Below, in pieces: positions 1-6,182 of a DNA stretch of 15,926 nucleotides. This DNA is from Hyphomicrobiales bacterium (GTDB lineage Bacteria > Pseudomonadota > Alphaproteobacteria > Rhizobiales > JAKIUO01). Location of the stretch: assembly GCA_027069645.1 (NCBI GenBank), contig JALXEI010000200.1, positions 1 through 15,926 of the forward strand, in the 5' to 3' direction. The translations under genes and the position numbers were made by a program. The notes under the pieces were generated by a model. That model was not told the origin of the DNA, did not search any database, and saw only the letters and a program-made list of their open reading frames with translations. Position 1 is the stretch's first letter. Every line of letters begins with the position of its first letter.

Positions 1-1
1 G

Positions 2-61
2 ATTACCATCACAGAGGAAATGGACGGCATGACCGTTCGCGTACCGGAACGCCAGCATTAG
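2..61 (+). CDS. C-terminal end of an unknown protein (partial at left edge)
   Basis: Frame 2 is open from the window edge to a TAG at 59-61 and encodes 19 residues ending in MTVRVPERQH. The tail is too short to recognise a family. It would converge on the polyprenyl synthase gene, whose stop lies 87 bp further on, which is a normal gene spacing. A G+C-rich dyad follows the stop. An open frame this short can occur by chance, so the call rests mainly on the arrangement. Confidence 0.35.
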   Translation: MTITEEMDGMTVRVPERQH

Positions 62-93
62 ACTGTAAGTTTGCAAACGGATTTCGGCCATGC

Positions 94-117
94 GGTCCGG
101 CGCGCCGGGACTCTTTC
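94..117 (+). terminator. Possible weak terminator after the left-edge gene
   Basis: CCGGCGCGCCGG at 97-108 is a perfect 12-base palindrome inside a slightly longer imperfect dyad (GTCC...GGGAC), followed by CTCTTTC. It lies between two convergent stop codons, where a terminator would be expected. The stem must give up its central bases to form a loop and the T-run is poor, so this is tentative. Confidence 0.25.
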
Positions 118-148
118 AAAATGGCGCATTGTGGCGGTCCGGTCGGGA

Positions 149-1168
149 TCAGTGCTTGCGGGCGACGCAGAAATTGATGGTTTCGATGAGAGCGGCCTTG
201 TGTTTTCCATCGGGAAAAAGGGCCATCGCATCCCTTGCGATATCGCCATAGTGGCGGGCGCGTTTGATGGTATCTTCCAGCGCGTCATGTTTTTTCATCA
301 GTTCGGCGGCCTTTTCCAGATCCCCGTCACGGACATCACCATCCTGCAGGGTGCGTTTCCAGAAACGGCGCTCGTCCCTGTTTCCCCGCCGGTAGGAGAG
401 TACGATGGGCAGGGTTATCTTGCCTTCGCGGAAATCATCTCCGACATTTTTTCCCAGCAGTTCTTTTGATCCCGAATAGTCCAGCGCATCATCAACAAGC
501 TGGAAAGCAAGGCCCAGATTGTTGCCATAGGAGCGCAGGGCCGCGCGTTCGCGCTCCGTTTTTCCGGCGACGACAGCACCAAGTTCCGCAGCAGCCGCAA
601 ACAGGGCGGCTGTCTTCGAATGGATGATGGCGAGATATTCGTCTTCGGTGGTCTCCATATTGTTCGCGGCCGCCAGTTGCATGACCTCCCCTTCGGCGAT
701 AATAGCGGCGGCATTGGCGAGGATGGACAGGGCATCCATAATCCCGACTTCCACCTGCATTTTAAACGCCTGGCCGAGCAGATAGTCGCCCACCAGCACG
801 CTGGCCTCGTTTCCCCAGAGGATGCGCGCGGTTGTCTTGCCGCGGCGCATGTCGCTTTCGTCAACCACGTCATCATGCAGCAGCGTTGCCGTATGCATGA
901 ACTCCACAGCGGCGGCCAGCGGAATATGTTTGTCACCGCTGTCATAGCCGCACATCTGCGCACAGGCGATGGTGAGAACGGGGCGCAAGCGCTTGCCGCC
1001 CGAACTGATAAGGTGGCGGGCCAGTTTGGGGATCATGTCGACATGTGATTCAGCCTTGCTCAATATGAGGTCATTGAGCCGCTTCATGTCTTTGTCCACA
1101 AGGTCGAGCAGCGGCTTCAGACCGGGTTTGGGCTCGCGTGCCTTGTCCAGTGAAACAACAACACCCAA
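149..1168 (-). CDS. ispB: Polyprenyl (octaprenyl-type) diphosphate synthase
   Basis: This trans-prenyltransferase elongates an allylic diphosphate with isopentenyl diphosphate to make the long side chain of ubiquinone. The 339-residue length is normal for the IspB/SPS family. Visible motifs are GGKRLRP (57-63), the first Asp-rich motif HDDVVDESD (98-106, with the DDxxD core) and the second, DDALD (226-230). Both metal-binding motifs are intact. The start appears to be TTG at 1166-1168: GGGAG lies 7 nt upstream and no in-frame ATG occurs before residue 28. The gene is divergent from DUF2007 and the TrmN6-like methyltransferase, a neighbourhood I recall from other alphaproteobacteria. Chain length cannot be read from the sequence, so octaprenyl versus decaprenyl is open. 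Confidence 0.95.
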   Translation of the reverse strand: MGVVVSLDKAREPKPGLKPLLDLVDKDMKRLNDLILSKAESHVDMIPKLARHLISSGGKRLRPVLTIACAQMCGYDSGDKHIPLAAAVEFMHTATLLHDDVVDESDMRRGKTTARILWGNEASVLVGDYLLGQAFKMQVEVGIMDALSILANAAAIIAEGEVMQLAAANNMETTEDEYLAIIHSKTAALFAAAAELGAVVAGKTERERAALRSYGNNLGLAFQLVDDALDYSGSKELLGKNVGDDFREGKITLPIVLSYRRGNRDERRFWKRTLQDGDVRDGDLEKAAELMKKHDALEDTIKRARHYGDIARDAMALFPDGKHKAALIETINFCVARKH

Positions 1169-1367
1169 GTCTTATCTCCCTTTTCCCTTGATATACACAG
1201 GGCTTATACTGTTTGATACAGATCGGTGGTTCGGTTCGGAACCCGACGGAACACAGGCCGGGTCGCAGAAAAATTCATTTCTCGCCCCTGATATAGAGAA
1301 GAATGGTCGTCTCTGTCCAGTGTTCACATGCGCGCAGGCGGAAAAACGGGATAATCGGGGAGCGGCA

Positions 1368-1586
1368 ATGATTGAACTTTTACGCAGCAATGACGCCGTG
1401 CTGGTTTCTTTTGTCAGTGCCCTGTTGAAGGAAGCTGATATTCCCTTTTCGCTGCTCGATCGCAATATGAGCATCATGGAGGGATCGCTTGGTGTCCTGC
1501 CGCAGCGCCTGATGGTCGGGGAGGATCGAATAGAGGAGGCGCGCAGATTGCTGGAAGAAGCCGATATTGAGTTTTCAACTTCATGA
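1368..1586 (+). CDS. DUF2007 family protein
   Basis: This 72-residue protein begins MIELLRSND and has the short alpha/beta pattern of DUF2007 (a putative signal-transducing, PII-like fold): a first strand with LLRSND, a helix with VSALLKEADIPF, a loop with GVLPQRLMV, and a closing helix EEARRLLEEADIEF. ATG 1368 was chosen because GGGGAG sits 5 nt upstream and the length fits the family. The open frame extends further upstream, but that part is not protein-like. It lies 39 bp before the methyltransferase gene, probably in one operon. Its molecular role is unknown; DUF2007 proteins are thought to bind ligands or partners, which is family inference only. Confidence 0.85.
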   Translation: MIELLRSNDAVLVSFVSALLKEADIPFSLLDRNMSIMEGSLGVLPQRLMVGEDRIEEARRLLEEADIEFSTS

Positions 1587-1625
1587 CGGCCGGGATAACA
1601 GGAGGCCGGAAAAGCCGTAACAGCC

Positions 1626-2381
1626 ATGCAGACAAGTCTTGATGCCTTCCTCGATGGACGTTTTGAACTTGAGCAGCCCAGTAGCGGCCCGAGGGCGGCG
1701 ATTGATGCATTGCTGCTGGCTGCCATTGTCCCCTGTGAGGAAGGCCGGGAAGGGCGGGTGCTGGATGCCGGGTGTGGCAGCGCTGTGATCGCCCTGTCGA
1801 TTGCAACAAGATATCCCCTTATGCATGTTACGGGTGTTGAGCGCGAAGCGGAAATTGTTGCGCTGGCCCGGCGCAATATTGCCCGTAACAAAATGACCGG
1901 GCGCATATCCATTGTCGAAGCCGATCTGACCCGGCCGCTGGGAGAGTTGGCGGAACCGGCCCTGCAACCGCAAGGTTTCTCCCATGTGGTCGCCAATCCG
2001 CCTTTTTACCGGGCCGATCAGTCCCGTTCCTGCAAGAATGAAAGCAAAAGCGCTGCACATCGCTTGCAGGGGGGAGACCTGGCCCGGTGGGTCAGGTTTC
2101 TGACCGCTATGGCCGCCCCGAAAGCCAGTGTCAGCCTGATCCATCGCCCTGAATCCCTGCCGGAACTGCTGGACCTGTTTTGCGGACGTTTCGGGGACCT
2201 GAAGATCGTACCTGTTTATTCCCGTCCGCACAGTTCGGCCATACGTGTGCTCGTGCAGGGGATCAAAGGCTCGCGCGCACCCGTCAGCCTGTTGCCGGGT
2301 GTTGTTTTGCGCGATGAGGACGGCGCCAGCAGCAAGGACGTGGAAGCGATCCTGCGCGATGGCAAGTCCCTGAAGCTTTAA
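1626..2381 (+). CDS. tRNA1(Val) adenine-N6-methyltransferase-like (TrmN6 family)
   Basis: This is a 251-residue SAM-dependent class I methyltransferase. The SAM-binding motif DAGCGS is at 47-52 and an acidic residue ending strand 2 is E72. The catalytic NPPFY motif at 124-128 is typical of N6-adenine and N5-glutamine methyltransferases. N-terminal DAFLDGRFELEQPSSGPRAA and SLIHRPESLPELL near residue 174 match the TrmN6/YfiC group, which methylates A37 of tRNA1(Val). The ATG is the first possible start, since an in-frame TAA lies 30 nt upstream. The ribosome site is poorly spaced, with an AGGAGG about 20 nt away, which may mean coupling to the DUF2007 gene. The substrate is inferred from family resemblance. 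Confidence 0.87.
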   Translation: MQTSLDAFLDGRFELEQPSSGPRAAIDALLLAAIVPCEEGREGRVLDAGCGSAVIALSIATRYPLMHVTGVEREAEIVALARRNIARNKMTGRISIVEADLTRPLGELAEPALQPQGFSHVVANPPFYRADQSRSCKNESKSAAHRLQGGDLARWVRFLTAMAAPKASVSLIHRPESLPELLDLFCGRFGDLKIVPVYSRPHSSAIRVLVQGIKGSRAPVSLLPGVVLRDEDGASSKDVEAILRDGKSLKL

Positions 2382-2394
2382 CCTTCATTTCTCC

Positions 2395-2739
2395 TCATAT
2401 CACGGGTTCACCTGAAGTTGCGTCCGTCGTCTCGTCCGTTTGCTTTTGTGACAGTCTTGCCAGATGATTTCGTTCCCCTTCAAGTGCACTGACAAGAGCC
2501 ATGTGGCGGTTGAGATTATAGCACCAGTGGCGCGCCCGACCGCGCCGGCGCTCGGCCAGCAGGGCAGCTTTCAGCCGGTGAATGATCTCTCTCGTTCCTT
2601 TGGCGCTGAAATCGTCAAGTTGTGACGGCCACAGGGCCAACAAGGCTGGCAGGTGGCGCCGGCGGCGATATTGTCTGGCCCCTTCCAGTGCGGTTCGCAG
2701 ACGGGCATTTGCCTCCGCCGTGTCTTTTCTGTGCTTCAT
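2395..2739 (-). CDS. Small basic protein, possibly DUF6477-like
   Basis: This is a 114-residue, Arg-rich, predicted helical protein with no signal peptide or membrane segment. AGGAG lies 8 nt before the ATG. The stretch YRRRRHLPALL, then AERRRGRARHWCYNLNRH and MALVSALEGE, resembles the layout I remember for DUF6477 (YRRxxxLxxLL ... Y[SN]xxRHxxxLxALxxE). This is a pattern match from memory, and the family assignment is tentative. It converges with the methyltransferase (13 bp between stops) and is divergent from the DnaA-like gene across the AT-rich island. Function unknown. Confidence 0.7.
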   Translation of the reverse strand: MKHRKDTAEANARLRTALEGARQYRRRRHLPALLALWPSQLDDFSAKGTREIIHRLKAALLAERRRGRARHWCYNLNRHMALVSALEGERNHLARLSQKQTDETTDATSGEPVI

Positions 2740-2785
2740 GATCTGTTCTCCTGATGAGCCTTTACAATCTCATGGAAAACAGTAA

Positions 2786-2794
2786 TGGGGATAA
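2786..2794 (-). promoter_or_regulatory. DnaA-box-like 9-mer (left flank of AT-rich island)
   Basis: The minus strand reads TTATCCCCA, one mismatch (position 7) from the DnaA box TTATCCACA. It lies 47 bp upstream of the divergent small minus-strand gene, at the left edge of the AT-rich block. A single 9-mer with one mismatch is weak evidence. The interest comes from the second site at 2886-2894 and the adjacent gene for a DnaA-domain-IV-like protein. Confidence 0.35.
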
Positions 2795-2885
2795 ATTCCT
2801 AAGCACGGAAAGTAATTTGTTTCGTTTTTGGTTAATATACAAGCAACTGAAAATAAGAAAAAAATTATAATAAAAGTTGAAAAAC
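2795..2885. other. AT-rich island
   Basis: This stretch is strikingly AT-rich for a GC-rich chromosome, with runs such as AAAAAAATTATAATAAAAG at about 2860-2878. It separates two divergent genes and contains no convincing ORF. Intrinsic bending, easy melting or protein binding (for example a nucleoid protein) are possible. It holds a TATAAT on the minus strand (ATTATA at 2867-2872) that could serve the small minus-strand gene, but I see no good -35 at the proper distance. Confidence 0.7.
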
Positions 2886-2894
2886 TTATCCGCA
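2886..2894 (+). promoter_or_regulatory. DnaA-box-like 9-mer (right flank of AT-rich island)
   Basis: The plus strand reads TTATCCGCA, one mismatch (again position 7) from TTATCCACA. It lies 16 bp upstream of the putative -35 of the HTH gene, a typical position for a regulator site. Because the gene encodes a DnaA-domain-IV-like HTH, autoregulation or regulation by DnaA itself is plausible, but this is inference. Confidence 0.4.
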
Positions 2895-2910
2895 TGGCGG
2901 AAGTTTGCGA

Positions 2911-2939
2911 TTATTCTAATGCAATAACAGGAATATAAT
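2911..2939 (+). promoter_or_regulatory. Promoter of the DnaA-like HTH / DUF6456 operon
   Basis: A perfect -10 TATAAT lies at 2934-2939, with a poor -35 (TTATTC, 2911-2916) 17 bp upstream. Transcription would start near 2946, leaving a short leader that begins the 10-codon ORF at 2971. A perfect -10 with a weak -35 often indicates activator dependence, and the DnaA-box-like site abuts it. Confidence 0.5.
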
Positions 2940-2970
2940 CCTAAAATCATCTGATGTGGTGGGGAGAACC

Positions 2971-3003
2971 ATGAATGACATGTCTTTCAGGAGAAGAAAA
3001 TGA
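2971..3003 (+). CDS. Possible 10-residue leader peptide (uORF) overlapping the HTH gene start
   Basis: ATG 2971 is preceded by GGGGAG (2961-2966, 4 nt spacing) and encodes MNDMSFRRRK. Its TGA stop (3001-3003) overlaps the ATG of the next gene (3000-3002) as ATGA, the usual form for translational coupling. The three consecutive Arg codons are AGG-AGA-AGA, usually rare in GC-rich genomes, and the AGGAG within them (2989-2993) is also the Shine-Dalgarno of the downstream gene. Ribosomes on the leader would therefore cover that site. A chance ORF of this length is possible, but RBS, overlap and codon choice together make it credible. Confidence 0.45.
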   Translation: MNDMSFRRRK

Positions 3004-3464
3004 AAAATCAGTCCGCTCCCCCCCCCGTCGATCCGCTGATCGCCACTTGCGATCCCGGTTCGGCTTTCACCACACAAATGCCGACAAAGGCGGCAATGCA
3101 TGCCCCTGTTGCCCTGCGCCGGTTCTTGCTGGAACTGGTGGCGCTGGTTTACAAGGTTGAACCGGCGCAGATTCTTTCACCAACAAGAGGGCGCCGTGAA
3201 ATCGCTTTTGCCCGTCAGGTGGCGATGTATCTGGCCCACACAAAAGGCGGTTTGTCGCTCTCGCTGGTCGGGCGTTTGTTCGGACGCGACCGGACCACGG
3301 TTGCCCATGCCTGTGCGCTTGTCGAGGATGCGCGCGACGAGCCGGTCTTTGATCGCACGCTGGCCCATTTCGAAAGCGCCATTGCCTGCCGGATGGAACT
3401 GTTTGGCAACAGGGATCATGCACAGTGCCCGAAACATTCCGGTAAAACGGAGCGGTGTATATGA
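3000..3464 (+). CDS. DnaA C-terminal-domain-like HTH protein
   Basis: This 154-residue protein resembles domain IV of DnaA, the part that binds DnaA boxes, without the AAA+ domain. The match runs from ILSPTRGRREIAFARQVAMYL (about 58-78), through LSLSLVGRLFGRDRTTVAHAC (about 85-105), to VEDARDEPVFD. The signature RDHTTVxHA of DnaA is here RDRTTVAHA, so its usual His is Arg. It probably binds DNA but cannot hydrolyse ATP or melt an origin. ATG 3000 has AGGAG 6 nt upstream. Its stop overlaps the start of the DUF6456 gene (ATGA, 3461-3464). I recall this HTH/DUF6456 pair as recurrent in alphaproteobacteria, often mislabelled as DnaA. A C9 tract lies in codons 7-9. Confidence 0.85.
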   Translation: MKNQSAPPPVDPLIATCDPGSAFTTQMPTKAAMHAPVALRRFLLELVALVYKVEPAQILSPTRGRREIAFARQVAMYLAHTKGGLSLSLVGRLFGRDRTTVAHACALVEDARDEPVFDRTLAHFESAIACRMELFGNRDHAQCPKHSGKTERCI

Positions 3465-4309
3465 GTTTGAAAAAGAGCCATAAACCCGGTTCGAAAGAAC
3501 TGAAAAAGCTGTTGCGGATGCTGGCGCGAGCGGATGTCTGCGGGCTTGAGGTCGACAGGTATACCGGGGAACAGCGCTGCTTTCGCGTCAGAATCAGGGA
3601 TAATCGGGGTCAATCGGGTGTTTTTCGGCCGGATACGGCGCTTGTCGAATATTGTCTTGCCGAAGATCTGCTGGAAAAACACGGATCGGTCTGGCGTCTT
3701 GCGGAAAATGGCAGGCTGGCGCTCAGGCGCATGCTCGCCGGAGCTGACCCCTTTGTCGCCCAGCATCAGCAACGGCGCTTTCGGAAGCATCAGACAGATG
3801 ACGGCAATCAGACGGTTCTGATTAATGACTGTTCGTCGCCCCTGGGCTGGTTGGCCCGGCGGCGCGATTCAAACGGACAACCGCTGATCTCCAAAACGGC
3901 GTTTGCCGCCGGCGAACGGCTGGCGCGGGATTTTCAATATGCCGGTCTGATGCCGCGGATCACTTCGTCCTGGACGGGACCGGGGATTTCCGGTCAGCGC
4001 CGCAGCGCGCCAGGTGCGGGAATGGAGATGTCCGACAACCGGCTGGCGGCACGTCAGCGCGTGCGTAATGCCATCAGTGAGGTGGGCCACGAGCTTGGTG
4101 ATCTGCTGGTGGATATCTGCTGTTTTCAGGTCGGTTTGTCGGATGTGGAGGCAAAGCGGGGCTGGCCGCGTCGCTCGGGCAAGGTCATCCTGCAAATTGC
4201 ACTTGATCGCCTGGCAGACCACTACGGCATGTCCCCGAAAACGGTCCGGCAAGACAGCCTGTCGCGCATCACACACTGGGGGGCGGAAGGGTACAAGCCG
4301 GTTTCGTAG
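3461..4309 (+). CDS. DUF6456 domain-containing protein
   Basis: This 282-residue protein has an N-terminal basic part (about 1-95, possibly a winged-helix fold with LVEYCLAEDLLEKHGSVWRL) and a C-terminal DUF6456-like domain (about 125-280). Visible landmarks of that domain are SPLGWLARRRD, FAAGERLARDFQYAGLMPRITSSW, ARQRVRNAISEVGHELGDLL, DICCFQVGL, and KVILQIALDRLADHYG. ATG 3461 is preferred to GTG 3455: GGAG lies 8 nt before the ATG but only 2 nt before the GTG, and the ATG overlaps the upstream stop. Function is unknown. The domain looks like a DNA-associated regulator and its coupling to the DnaA-like HTH gene suggests joint action, which is inference. Confidence 0.85.
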   Translation: MSLKKSHKPGSKELKKLLRMLARADVCGLEVDRYTGEQRCFRVRIRDNRGQSGVFRPDTALVEYCLAEDLLEKHGSVWRLAENGRLALRRMLAGADPFVAQHQQRRFRKHQTDDGNQTVLINDCSSPLGWLARRRDSNGQPLISKTAFAAGERLARDFQYAGLMPRITSSWTGPGISGQRRSAPGAGMEMSDNRLAARQRVRNAISEVGHELGDLLVDICCFQVGLSDVEAKRGWPRRSGKVILQIALDRLADHYGMSPKTVRQDSLSRITHWGAEGYKPVS

Positions 4310-4333
4310 TCGGCAAACTCGTAATGTGGCAGA

Positions 4334-4759
4334 CTATTGTGCAGCAAGGGCCTTTTCGGCATCCGATTTGATGCGCTGCACCATTGCGGCAAGGCCGTTT
4401 GAGCGTTGCGGCGTCAGATGTTCGTCAAGGCCCAGCTGTTTGAGGGCGGCACCGGCATCGATATCAAGGATCTCGCGGGCGGTGCGGCCTGAAAACAGTT
4501 GCAACATGATGGCCACGAGGCCGCTGACAATATGCGCATCGCTTTCACCGGTAAAATACAGCACCGGTTCGCCCTTTTCATTTTTTTTGACACGGGTCTG
4601 CAACCAGACCTGTGAAACGCATCCCTGTACCTTGTTGCTGTCATTACGGGCGTCTTCCGGGAGCGGATCAAGGCCGCGTCCCAGTTCGATGACATAGCGA
4701 TAGCGATCTTCCCAGTCATCCAGAAATTCAAAATCGGCAAGTATATCCTCGAAGCTCAT
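4334..4759 (-). CDS. sufE: SufE-type cysteine desulfuration protein
   Basis: This 141-residue protein accepts sulfane sulfur from the SufS cysteine desulfurase and passes it to the Fe-S scaffold. The sulfur-accepting cysteine is C47 in KVQGCVSQVW, as in the family, and GLVAIMLQLFSGRTAREIL matches the helical part. Length is normal. ATG 4759 has GGGGAA 5 nt upstream. It follows the DUF5330 gene on the same strand, but the 127 bp gap makes an independent promoter likely. No suf operon is in the window. A run of eight A (minus strand, 4581-4588) encodes KKN near residue 59. Confidence 0.95.
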   Translation of the reverse strand: MSFEDILADFEFLDDWEDRYRYVIELGRGLDPLPEDARNDSNKVQGCVSQVWLQTRVKKNEKGEPVLYFTGESDAHIVSGLVAIMLQLFSGRTAREILDIDAGAALKQLGLDEHLTPQRSNGLAAMVQRIKSDAEKALAAQ

Positions 4760-4886
4760 GGCAGTTCCCCTGGATTGGCAGAATATTTGTCATCCGGCTA
4801 TAGCATGTCGCGCGGACTAGCGGGCCAAAATTATCTGCCTTGCGCCGATTTGACTGACCGGGGAGAATGCCACTCCGGCGGCCTTG

Positions 4887-5333
4887 TCAGCGGTTCGGCA
4901 TGCCGCGCCAGTCAGCCTGTTTGTCCGCTGGCAGAAGTGTGTTGCCGCCAATGCCATACATCTCGTTATACTGGTGGTCGCGATAGGCCGGAAAACGCTC
5001 GTTGCTCTGCGCTGGCGAAGGAATAACCGTCGGTTTTGAAGAAGGTGTATAGGTCTGCCGGTCACCGGTTCGCAGCAGCAGTTTCTCTATACCGGTTTTC
5101 GGTGCCCCCTGATCGCTTGCGATATCAACCACCATTCTGGCCCCGAATCCGGCCTTTGTGGCCAGCTTGTCGAGGGCCCTGTTGCCTTTTTCGCAAACAT
5201 CAGGGTTGCGGGTGCAAAATCCGGTAATATCGGCAACCGTCGATCTGGCCACCTGATACAGCTCCGCCTGTTTTTCCCGGTCAAGAGGGACAAGCGTTAT
5301 AATGGCCCCGACAAGAAGAAGTTTTTTGAACAT
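4887..5333 (-). CDS. DUF5330 family protein (membrane-anchored or secreted)
   Basis: This 148-residue protein has a short hydrophobic N terminus (KLLLVGAIITLVPL) that acts as a signal or anchor. The domain AELYQVARSTVADITGFCTRNPDVCEKG followed by FGARMVVDIA is the DUF5330 pattern, with a conserved cysteine pair. The C-terminal half is Pro/Ser-rich and probably disordered. ATG 5333 was chosen because GGAGGG lies 4 nt upstream and the hydrophobic segment then starts at residue 4; the longer reading from 5423 adds non-conserved sequence. I recall it next to sufE in other alphaproteobacteria. The role is unknown. Confidence 0.82.
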   Translation of the reverse strand: MFKKLLLVGAIITLVPLDREKQAELYQVARSTVADITGFCTRNPDVCEKGNRALDKLATKAGFGARMVVDIASDQGAPKTGIEKLLLRTGDRQTYTPSSKPTVIPSPAQSNERFPAYRDHQYNEMYGIGGNTLLPADKQADWRGMPNR

Positions 5334-5519
5334 TTTACCCTCCGAACACAGCGAACTGTCTGTCATCGGTGTTGTGATTTCACCGTCAGATCCGTTCAGG
5401 CGCCATTCTGCCACATGAAGCATAAGATCCGGTTTCTGCCGTGAAAAAAACTTTATGAAAATTGTATGGAACAGTTTTACGCAAAATTAACCACGTGTTG
5501 CGGCAAGGGAAAATGCGTT

Positions 5520-6149
5520 TCAGTTGACAAGAGCCCTGATGATGGCCAGCAGACCCTTGTGCGCCTCGGCAAGATCAAGGTGGTTTTCGCCCTGATGGTT
5601 TTTGGGAAAAAGACCGTTTTCGGTTTTGATGGCCGGGATGTGGACGAACAGCGCCTTGCGGGCAGGGGCGTGGTGCAGGGCGAGATAATAGGCCATATTG
5701 CACAAATAGCGTCCTGCATCATCGCTGTGCATGACACTCAGCCCCCGGGCTGACAATTGTTTTTCGAGTTCGTCAACGGGCAGGGACGTTTTGAGAGTCG
5801 CAGGTCCACCGGCAATGACAGGGGCGCCGGTTCCCTCCCGTCCGGCGATATCCGGCTGCTCACAGGTCCGGTTATGGCCGGTTGTTTCAAGCTGAAAACC
5901 TTCAGCACGGGCGGCATAACCCAGATGCAGAGCAAGATCGGGCCGGTGTCGGTTGTACGCTTGCAAGAGAGCGGATGGCATTTGTCGCCAGTCTGTCAGC
6001 AGGATTTCAAACACCGGCCTGAAGTCGTGCCGTGCGGCTGCCAGGTTTTCCTGTGCGAGATGGTTGACGAGCACGGCGCTCGGATTGTCTTTCGTCCCGG
6101 GAAAGGGGCCAAAGCCGGTAATGAGGACGGTTGTCTTCGGCTGGTTCAT
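5520..6149 (-). CDS. pcp: Pyroglutamyl-peptidase I (peptidase C15)
   Basis: This 209-residue cytoplasmic cysteine peptidase removes N-terminal pyroglutamate from peptides. The N terminus TVLITGFGPFPGTKDNPS is the C15 signature. The likely catalytic triad is E88 in GFQLETTGHN, C150 in GRYLCNMAYY and H170 in FVHIPA, in the expected order and spacing. ATG 6149 puts the first strand six residues in, as in relatives; an ATG at 6164 in the same frame would add five residues, and neither has a strong ribosome site. It is a single gene in a minus-strand run with no obvious functional partner. Confidence 0.93.
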   Translation of the reverse strand: MNQPKTTVLITGFGPFPGTKDNPSAVLVNHLAQENLAAARHDFRPVFEILLTDWRQMPSALLQAYNRHRPDLALHLGYAARAEGFQLETTGHNRTCEQPDIAGREGTGAPVIAGGPATLKTSLPVDELEKQLSARGLSVMHSDDAGRYLCNMAYYLALHHAPARKALFVHIPAIKTENGLFPKNHQGENHLDLAEAHKGLLAIIRALVN

Positions 6150-6182
6150 TTTTCCGGCCTGCATTACTCACACCGATCGGGG

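Noticed and set aside
71..469. 132-residue plus-strand ORF
   Set aside because: Lies antisense to the conserved ispB reading frame and shows no family features.
620..1048. 142-residue plus-strand ORF
   Set aside because: Antisense shadow of ispB; His-rich translation arises from the complement of the Asp-rich motifs region.
1172..1996. 274-residue minus-strand ORF
   Set aside because: Covers the DUF2007 gene, the divergent gap and half of the methyltransferase on the other strand; Ser/Arg-rich, typical of a shadow frame.
2786..2939. The island as the chromosomal replication origin
   Set aside because: Only two one-mismatch boxes, no cluster, and none of the usual origin neighbours (hemE, dnaA, parAB, rpmH) are here. 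An autoregulatory region is simpler.
2762..2950. 62-residue minus-strand ORF through the AT-rich island
   Set aside because: Composition (Phe, Ile, Tyr, Asn, Leu) simply follows AT content; no ribosome site, no family resemblance, and it overlaps promoter elements.
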